The notes beneath the pieces are model-generated. The model was not told the origin of the DNA, made no database searches, and saw nothing but the letters and a program-made list of their open reading frames with translations. From Lobulomyces angularis (lineage: Eukaryota; Chytridiomycota; Chytridiomycetes; Lobulomycetales; Lobulomycetaceae), in contig JADHYX010000400.1 of NCBI GenBank assembly GCA_027604685.1, positions 4,066 to 18,907 on the forward strand: DNA of 14,842 nt, in the 5' to 3' direction. The position numbers and the translations under genes were made by a program. Shown in pieces: positions 8,631 through 14,842 of the stretch; within the stretch, counting starts at the first letter, position 1; every line of letters begins with the position of its first letter.

Positions 8631-10430
8631 TTAATCCTTATCAATGCCAGGATCCTCCACTGAGGATAAATATTCAAATTTCTCTTTTAAATTTTGATGT
8701 CGAAAAAGTGCTGCTTGGTTTTCCGTTATTTGTTTTGTTCTGTAAAATAAAAATTTTTCATTTCTTTCTTCGTTACTTCTCAAAATGTCTTCTACTCCTC
8801 TGGGGACTCTGATACTCTGCTGCGAAAGATTGTTATTACTATGTTCATGTTGACCATGTTTAATTACATTGGTGCTCTCTTGTCCGAGCATTAAGTGCCC
8901 CTTAGACAAATTGCCGCCCTTTTTGAGTATGAGTTGCGATGGTTGAATTTCCTTTTTTACTGGATACAAATTGTTAATTTGATTATAATTATTATTATAA
9001 TTTTGGTTATTATGCAAAATAATTTTTGTCTTGTTTTTTTCTAACTCTTCAGTAACATTGTTTAATCGCACTGACAAGTCTTTTATCAACTGGTTTTTGG
9101 CCTTTAATTGTTCTTTCAAATGATTAATGTCATCGCTATCTTTTGCCAATTCGATAACATTGCCGCTAATCTTTTTCATATTTCTAATTTCAAGTAAACT
9201 ATTCTTTTCTTCTGAACAACTCAATTTATTTTCAGTTTGTACATTCTCAAGTTTTCCTAATGTCGGAGTAAATTTTAACTTACTTTCTTTTAAAGCTAAA
9301 CCAATTAAAGAAAAAAAAAAAACATTTAACATAAATTTTTTTTTTTTGGTTTTTTTTTTATTTTTTTAATGTACATTTAAGTTCTTGTTCTAACTCAAAA
9401 ATTTTTATTGAACTTTCAATTTTAAATTTTTTTAATTTCACTGCTAAAATCTTATTTTTTGCCAGTTGTTTTTCATACATTTCTTCATTGTTAATTTTAA
9501 TTTTTGTCAATTCACTTCCCTCTTTCATAAAGTTATTTTTAAATTTTTCAGCTGTACTTTGCAATTCAGTGGATTTTGAATCTTTTTTTGAGTTGGATAT
9601 TATTTCTAGCTCCACAACTTCCTTTTTTAATTTAACATCAATATCCACTTCCTCCGTTGCAAACATGGACTTTATAGTGCTGTCGCTATGTGCACCTTGC
9701 AGTGGGATTTGAAACAGCTGTTTCCTTGCTAATACCAGCTCTTGTCTCAAGCTATCAACCTAATAAGAGAATAGAAAATTACAATGGCAAAGGAGATTAA
9801 AAAAAAAATTAAAAAAAAAAACCTTATCTTCAGCTTCGTTTAATCTTATTACATTTTCATTATTTCGAAATTCTTGATCATCAAATTTAGTTTTCATTTT
9901 GTGAGACTGTATTGTAAGAAAATTAAAGGTTTTTAGAGATAGTACTGCTTTTTTGATCTTTTTTCATTACCAATGACCTTAACTCTTGCTCTTTTTTATC
10001 CAAAATTCTATTTCTATTCACCAACTCCTTCATATGATAGTTTAGTTCCTCCTGTTCCTTTTCATTTAAGCTTGTCTCAATGGATTTATCTTCGTAAGTA
10101 CTCTAATTTTTTTTTTTCAAAAAATAAAATAAAATAATAAATTTAACCGATAAACAATATATTTTTTTTTACTTTTGTCTTCAGTTCGCAACTTTGACAA
10201 CTGTTTTCAAAATCAACCTGAATACTTTTAGTTTCAGTTTGAAATTCCAAAGGTTTTTCAATGTTAACTTTTGTAACATCTGGTATATTTTCTAAATGAA
10301 TAGTAGGATTTAGGATATCTTCATTTTCAAGTTTTGAATTTTTTTCCAAGTCTTTATCAGCGGTGGTTGGTTTTTCTTCAAAAATTCCAATTTTATTGGC
10401 CTTTCTTTGCGTTGAGTTACTTATTCCCAT
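8631..10430 (-). CDS. Coiled-coil protein of unknown function with N-terminal myristoylation-like motif, 507 residues
   Basis: Five exons: 10430-10173, 10102-9971, 9906-9823, 9759-9375 and 9295-8631. They join to 1524 nt with a TAA stop. Introns are 70, 64, 63 and 79 nt and all junction phases agree. The protein starts MGISNSTQRK: Gly2, Ser6 and a basic follow-up fit the N-myristoylation pattern. Residues about 98-175, 240-286 and 340-375 are rich in Glu, Lys, Leu and Asn with heptad spacing (for example HLKEQLKAKNQLIKDL), so long coiled coils are likely. Short acidic and Asn-rich linkers lie between, and the C-terminus is polar (SIRVPRGVEDIL, then a charged helix). No enzymatic domain or membrane segment is seen. 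I do not recognise the family. A membrane-tethered scaffold is a guess from the motif plus coiled coil only. Confidence 0.8.
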
Positions 10431-10701
10431 AAAAGCTTCTGCTTTATCTCAAAAAGTTCTCTAATTTTTTATTGAATTTTTTTTTTTTTTGTTTTTTTAA
10501 TTGAAATTGTTGCAGTAGGTGAATTTTTTTTTATTTTATTTTTATTATTTTTTTTCGCGTTCCCAAAAAAATTTTCTTAAGCACTTTTGTTTAAGAAATA
10601 TTTATAAAAAAAATAACAGTACATATTAATTTTTCAAATAATACATTATATTTGCATATCATAAACACAAAAAAAATTAAAAAACTATACAAAATTCACC
10701 A

Positions 10702-10733
<32 letters not shown>

Positions 10734-10854
10734 GAATTGGTACTTCATATACAAGAAATTCCAAAATTTTATTAACACCATCAAAAAATTAAAAAAAAAA
10801 AAGGATTATTAAAAATTGAAGAAATCATACAAAAATAAAAGATATACTAAAATG
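10431..10854. other. Spacer between coiled-coil gene promoter side and histidine-phosphatase gene 3' side
   Basis: These 424 bases are mostly homopolymer. A T-rich tract (about 10702-10733) interrupted by one C lies near the phosphatase 3' end. There is a small inverted repeat near 10577 (CTTAA ... TTAAG). No coding frame or RNA gene is supported. Confidence 0.55.
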
Positions 10855-11649
10855 CTATGGAATTTCCATATAAAACTTACTTTTTCCTTTTTTTAATGTC
10901 AGCTTACAACAAAAAAGATAGGGAATCTGATAATCATCCTCCTTGACAAAATAATTTAAAATGGAATTGATGCCGTCAGCGTGTAAAAAAAGTAGAATCG
11001 GAACTTTTTGCACAGAAAAATTATTTTCAACATTTTCCAAATTGTTGTTTCTAATACTCAAAATGGACTGAACCAGATTAAAAAAAGTTTGATTGATTCT
11101 ACTTATCATTCCATTGTAACTTTCAGGAAAGATTCTTGGAATATCCATAAATGTGTCATACGTTAAATCGAGGTATTGTTTACTACATGTGTAATTATTA
11201 TTTTGCTGTGAAAAGTGTTTTTTTTTTATTTCACTTAATGTTGGTATGTCAGGTTTTTTTTTGAAGTAAGTTGGGGTAAAAAATTCTGAAAATCCGTATT
11301 CAATTTTTAAGTTCTTCTGCGGTGTAGGTAAAGGTAAGATTTGATTTTTACTGTTTACGGAACAGTGATGGTTACTTTTGGTACATTTGCAGGGGTTACC
11401 GTTAATAAAAGCGAGCGCAGTTTGAATGCACCTATCAAAAGGTGAGGTATAGACGATTGGTTGACCGTTAAGTTTTATTTTACTTGCAAGTAGTTTAGTT
11501 TTTTCTATGCCACTTTTTGTAATTGGAGGGTTGTATAAAAAAGGTTCGTTTTCTTTACAAAGTATCCAATTTTCGTCCGCAAAATCTATTCTTTCAGCAT
11601 GTCTAAAAAGGTAAACTTCAAGTAATACATCGTTAACTGCGTTTTCCAT
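10855..11649 (-). CDS. Histidine phosphatase superfamily (phosphoglycerate mutase-like, branch 1) protein, intronless
   Basis: A single open frame of 264 residues ends in TAG. VYLFRHAERIDFADENW (catalytic His17 with Arg16) near the N-terminus, PITKSGIEKTKLLASKI, YTSPFDRCIQTA (Arg73), IEYGFSEFF (Glu117/Glu122 as acid candidates) and LFLHADGI (His223) are the ordered motifs of the two-histidine fold. RHAER-D in place of RHGE is typical of the UBASH3 / TFIIIC tau55-like group of these proteins, whose members include protein-tyrosine phosphatases and non-catalytic subunits. The substrate is unknown. A Cys/His cluster (CKCTKSNHHC, about 87-96) is an insertion that I do not recall from the family. 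It is the only complete gene in the window without introns, although its base composition matches its neighbours. No signal peptide is seen. It starts at the first ATG after a poly-A leader. Confidence 0.82.
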   Translation of the reverse strand: MENAVNDVLLEVYLFRHAERIDFADENWILCKENEPFLYNPPITKSGIEKTKLLASKIKLNGQPIVYTSPFDRCIQTALAFINGNPCKCTKSNHHCSVNSKNQILPLPTPQKNLKIEYGFSEFFTPTYFKKKPDIPTLSEIKKKHFSQQNNNYTCSKQYLDLTYDTFMDIPRIFPESYNGMISRINQTFFNLVQSILSIRNNNLENVENNFSVQKVPILLFLHADGINSILNYFVKEDDYQIPYLFCCKLTLKKGKSKFYMEIP

Positions 11650-11863
11650 ATTTTTTGTTTTTTTGTTTTTTTTTTTTTTTGTTTCTTCAAATTGTTATTA
11701 AATATATTTTTTTTTTTTGGGGGGTAAAAAAAATTTTTTTTTTTTATTCAAAAAAAAGTTGGATGTTGTTCATATTTTTTTTTTTTTTTTGTTGGTAAAA
11801 AAGGATATTAAAAACTAGCATCGTAAAATCTATATATTTATTTTAATGAATTTTTTTTTTTTT

Positions 11864-13271
11864 TTAGTACACCAAATTTCCTTCACAGAAGAATTTCAAT
11901 TCTTCATCACATATTAAAGTATTTGAACTGTCCATAGTTTCTTTTTCAACAAAGCCAAAGCTACATTCTAAAAAACTAAACTTTTCCAACTTCACATTTG
12001 CTTCGTCGAATAACTCTTTAGTTAACTCATCCATACCATATTCTTCTTTAAAAACTACTCTGTTTACTCCAGATTGAACAATTTTTTTCGCACAACCAAG
12101 GCACGGACATGTAGTGCAATATAGCACAACATTTCCATTATTTTGAATTCTTTCTCTACCAGCCTCTAATAAAGCGTTCTAGTTATTTTAAATATTTCAA
12201 TTAACTTTTCTATGGTTAAAAAAAACAAATAAAACCTCTTCAGCATGCAGGCACAAGCATTCATTTAAATTTTGACCACACTTTGCTGTTCCTCCATTAC
12301 ATCTTTTGCAACCACCTTCATTACAATTTCTAATTCCTCTTGGAGTTCCATTATACTAATACAAAAAATAAAAAATAGTTTAGTAATTTTTTTTTGTAAG
12401 CGTTGTTTAGAAAATTAAATTACTCCTGTTGCAATAATTTGAAGATTTTTTACTAATATACATCCAACTCTCCTCTTCATACAATTTGATCGTTTCGCTG
12501 CGAATTCTGATAAACGAATAAAATAGGTATCAAAAGAGGGTCTTAATCTTTGGAAAAAATAAACAAATTTAACAATAGAAATAAAAAAAAGATGGTTATA
12601 AAAGAAAAAATTACCTTTCTTTATTTTCAATATCCAAGCTTTTTATTAAAGCAAAAAAACGATTTTTATTTTTATCATTATTTATATGAATGTCGGCTTC
12701 AATCGAAATTTGGTTAAAATTAATAAACTGATTTGATATGCTTTCTTCATATTCTAAAAAATCTTCCAAACTTATAAACTTGGATTGCCTTTTAAATCTA
12801 ATCAATGTTGGTCTAAATTAACAAAAAGTATAATAAAACTTTAAATTCTCATTTATTGTTATTTTTTTTCAAAAAAAAAAAAAGTTACGTATTAATTGAA
12901 ACCAATAAAAAAAAAGGTCTTTTTTTTAAAACATTTACGTCATTTTTTGTTAAGTTCGTTAAAACAAAATTTTCTTTCCTAAAAAAACAAAAAAAAATTT
13001 TTTATATAAATAAAAAAACTTCTTTTTTTTTTCTTTTAATTACCATCTATTTTCAGTCAAAACAAATCGAACGAAGGATTCAGCAGAATATAAGTAATTC
13101 GGAGTACTGTTTGAATGATTCAACTTGACTCTTTGAAAATTGTACTCTTTTTCAAGATACTTTGAGAATAAATTTTTTCCACTTCCGGGCAAACCAACTA
13201 TAAATTTTATAAATTTTTTATTTCAAATAAATTTTTTTTTTATTTGTTTCTTTGCCTATTCCAATAATCAT
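11864..13271 (-). CDS. DCD1: Deoxycytidylate (dCMP) deaminase with N-terminal P-loop kinase-like domain
   Basis: Seven exons: 13271-13256, 13197-13044, 12978-12889, 12812-12615, 12547-12424, 12355-12236 and 12178-11864. They join to 1017 nt, 338 residues, TAA stop. It converts dCMP to dUMP with loss of ammonia, feeding dTTP synthesis. Residues 1-152 form a kinase-like domain like that of yeast Dcd1: MIIGIVGLPGSGKN (Walker A form, but Asn14 where Ser/Thr is usual) and KKRPFFLLVSIN. The deaminase domain is about 154-338. It has RPSFDTYFIRLSEFAAKRSN, CMKRRVGCILV, YNGTPRG, CLCLHAEENALLEAGRE (His231 zinc ligand, Glu233 proton shuttle) and CPCLGC (zinc ligands Cys260, Cys263). GGCKRC fits the second, structural zinc site of this family. 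Allosteric dCTP/dTTP control is known in the family. Exon 1 is only 16 nt and intron 1 uses a GC donor. The gene is head-to-head with the Yip gene. Confidence 0.93.
13198..13255 (-). other. GC-AG intron 1 of the dCMP deaminase gene
   Basis: The donor is G|GCAAAG (13255-13250) and the acceptor is TTTATAG (G at 13198), 58 nt. There is no GT dinucleotide on the minus strand between the ATG at 13271 and the acceptor, so a GT donor is not available. The join gives MIIGIVGLPGSGKN, as expected for the family start. Confidence 0.7.
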
Positions 13272-13735
13272 TTTTTCAATAAAAAATCCTCGTTCAAAAA
13301 AAAAAAAAAAATAAAATTTCGTTTTTCTAGAGGAAAAAAAAAAATTTTTGATAATATGATCAAAAAAAAAAAATAACTAAAAGTAGTATCGTTTAAAACG
13401 AAATTGAATTTGATCTTTTTTTGTTTCTTTAATTAGTTTCAATTTTTTTAAAAGTTTTTTTTTTGTTTTTCTCATTCAGTTTAATTAACCACATTTTATT
13501 TGGGAAACTTAAGAAATAACTAATCTATTACGGCAAAATACATTCTTCTACTTAATAATCTCCTTATTAATAACCCTGTTTAAATTTTATTTTTTCTTTT
13601 ATCTACTTTTTTTTTAAGTGTGTGACTTTCAGAAATTAAAAACAAAAAAATAAAAAATTTTAAGAAAAAAATTTATATATATAGAAAGAACAACAAATTT
13701 AATTTATAAAAAAGAAAAAAAAGAAAAATAAAAAT
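13272..13735. other. Head-to-head promoter region of the dCMP deaminase and Yip genes
   Basis: This 464-base region carries many poly-A/T runs (for example 13300-13312 and 13364-13373). It should contain both promoters. A TATA-like repeat sits near the Yip start. No open reading frame with family likeness was found. Confidence 0.6.
13674..13683 (+). promoter_or_regulatory. Putative TATA box of the Yip gene
   Basis: TATATATATA lies 53-62 bases before the ATG at 13736, followed by a purine-rich leader. The support is motif and spacing only. Confidence 0.4.
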
Positions 13736-14650
13736 ATGTCAGGAAATTATGGAAGTGCACTAGGAGATCCAAACCATAACAACGTTTCGGTAGATCAAAT
13801 TTTTGAAACAACAGAGAACAGTGATTTGTCCACAGTTTCGATAATGATACCAACACACCCAGAAGTTTCTGGATCTATTAATTCTAACCAAAACAAAACA
13901 AAAATCGAAAGAAATCATAATTTGGATACTTTAGATGAACCAGTCTCTCAAACCTTACTGAGAGATTTAAAATCCATTTGGGAAAAGCTAAAACAAGTTT
14001 TACTCCCGCATAAAAAAGAAAATAGTTTAAAGGATTGGGATTTGTGGGGACCTCTGTTGCTTTGTTTAGCCTTATCAATGTTTGTGAAGTCCACTTTTGT
14101 TTTTTTTTTTTTAATCAAACTTTTTTTTGTTTTTGATAAATATAGCCGCTTATCTATAACTGCTAAGCTAGATGCTGCTAATGTCTTTCAAACTGTATTT
14201 GTTTTAATTTGGGCTGGTTCTATAGTTGTAACATTAAATTCAAAACTGTTGGGGGGCCAATTGTAAAAATCCTTTTTTTTATTTATTTAATTTACTTTTT
14301 TATTTTATCTTTCCAAAAAGATCATTTTTTCAATTTGTATGTGTTTTGGGATATTGCATCTTTCCATTAGTTTTAGCATCATTTTTTACGCTAATACTGT
14401 CCACAATTTTTGGTTCACTAAACTTTTTACTGCTCTTTATCAGAGCCCTTATAGTATTTACTGCTTTATTTTGGTCTGTCAATGGTAAAAAATTTAGATA
14501 AAATTATTTTTTTTTTTAACCTTTTTTTTTTTTTTTTAAGCATCACTTGGATTTCTTAACAACACTAATTTAGATAAGAGAAGAGGTCTAGCTGTTTATC
14601 CTTTAGTTTTATTTTATTTTGTTTTAGGTTGGATGATATTGTTTGAATAA
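13736..14650 (+). CDS. YIPF6: YIPF6/Yip4-type Yip1-domain Golgi membrane protein
   Basis: Four exons: 13736-14079, 14146-14262, 14321-14484 and 14541-14650. They join to 735 nt, 244 residues, TAA stop. After a polar N-terminus come LDTLDEPVSQTLLRDLKSIW and KLKQVLLP, then DWDLWGPLLLCLAL (about 100-113), NSKLLGGQLSFFQ and CVLGYCIFPL. This is the diagnostic order of the YIPF6/Yip4 branch. About five membrane segments fill residues 105-243 and the chain ends shortly after the last one. Yip proteins act in ER-Golgi and intra-Golgi traffic and bind Ypt/Rab GTPases. Exon 1 is set to end at donor GTTTGT (14080). This intron is 66 nt without an in-frame stop, so reading straight through is also open. 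A second in-phase donor GTCCAC at 14089 would add three residues. Family likeness favours removal. Confidence 0.92.
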
Positions 14651-14842
14651 AAAACTTAAATAAAATAAAAATAAATAGTTCAATAAAAAAAAATAATAAA
14701 AAAAAAGTTTTATTAACATATATGTACTATCCCCCCCTTTTTTTTTATTGCTACATTATTTTTATTTATTCATAATTTTTTTTTTATTTTTTTTTCTTTT
14801 ATTTTTACATTTTAAACTCAAAAAAAAAAAAAAAAAAAATAG
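14651..14842. other. 3' flank of the Yip gene to the window end
   Basis: Poly-A and poly-T tracts with one C7T10 run (about 14731-14747). No coding frame was seen. It probably holds the Yip transcript end. Confidence 0.55.

Noticed and set aside
11720..11727. G-run in a poly-T/poly-A spacer upstream of the histidine-phosphatase gene
   Set aside because: A single G run between homopolymers; no repeated G tracts for a quadruplex and no motif likeness.
12856..13376. Two plus-strand frames rich in Lys/Phe opposite the dCMP deaminase 5' exons
   Set aside because: They run through poly-A/T introns and translate as Lys and Phe runs; the opposite strand has a phase-consistent gene.
1..14842. Alternative genetic code (reassigned stop or CTG)
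   Set aside because: TAA, TAG and TGA all end complete gene models, no conserved motif contains a stop, and CTG sits at hydrophobic family positions.
1..14842. tRNA, rRNA, snRNA, CRISPR or intact transposon
   Set aside because: No T-loop GTTCRANNC with paired arms outside coding sequence, no snRNA signature, no regular spacer array, and no terminal inverted repeats with a transposase were found by reading.

Overview
This window is nuclear DNA from a very A+T-rich, compact, intron-rich eukaryote. By eye it is roughly one quarter G+C, with long poly-A and poly-T runs in nearly every intron and spacer. The closest gene relatives recognised are fungal-type: a Bfr1-like protein, a three-cysteine Hyr1/Gpx3-type peroxidase, and a dCMP deaminase that keeps the N-terminal kinase-like domain known from yeast Dcd1. 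An early-diverging fungus or close relative is the best guess, but the sequence does not prove it. The standard genetic code fits: TAA, TAG and TGA all end genes and CTG reads as sense.

Nine gene models were assembled by joining exons across introns so that phase is kept throughout. In order they are: (1) a partial Bfr1-like gene on the minus strand running off the left edge; (2) an 11-exon MFS transporter of the ZIFL/Ycr023c type, plus strand, 1517-3711; (3) a 5-exon thiol peroxidase (GPX family), plus strand, 4125-4879; (4) a 2-exon small protein of 79 residues, minus strand, 5391-5755; (5) a 6-exon RhoGAP protein of 699 residues, minus strand, 5963-8352; (6) a 5-exon coiled-coil protein of 507 residues with a possible N-myristoylation signal, minus strand, 8631-10430; (7) an intronless histidine-phosphatase-fold protein, minus strand, 10855-11649; (8) a 7-exon dCMP deaminase, minus strand, 11864-13271; (9) a 4-exon YIPF6/Yip4 Golgi membrane protein, plus strand, 13736-14650.

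The layout is two head-to-head pairs (genes 1/2 and 8/9), one tandem pair (2/3), one convergent pair (3/4) and a run of five minus-strand genes (4-8). The genes belong to unrelated housekeeping processes: mRNA and ribosome association, transport, redox defence, Rho GTPase control, dTTP supply and Golgi traffic. I see no operon-like or defence-island logic, no RNA gene, no mobile element and no CRISPR.

The points most worth a second look are at the splicing level. They are a 26-nt intron in the transporter, a GC-AG intron after a 16-nt first exon in the deaminase, a 23-nt microexon that carries the presumed resolving cysteine of the peroxidase, and a stop-free intron of 66 nt (a multiple of 3) in the Yip gene. 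Two non-coding stretches (about 1000-1400 and 5030-5200) have a more complex base composition than other spacers and may be gene or element relics.
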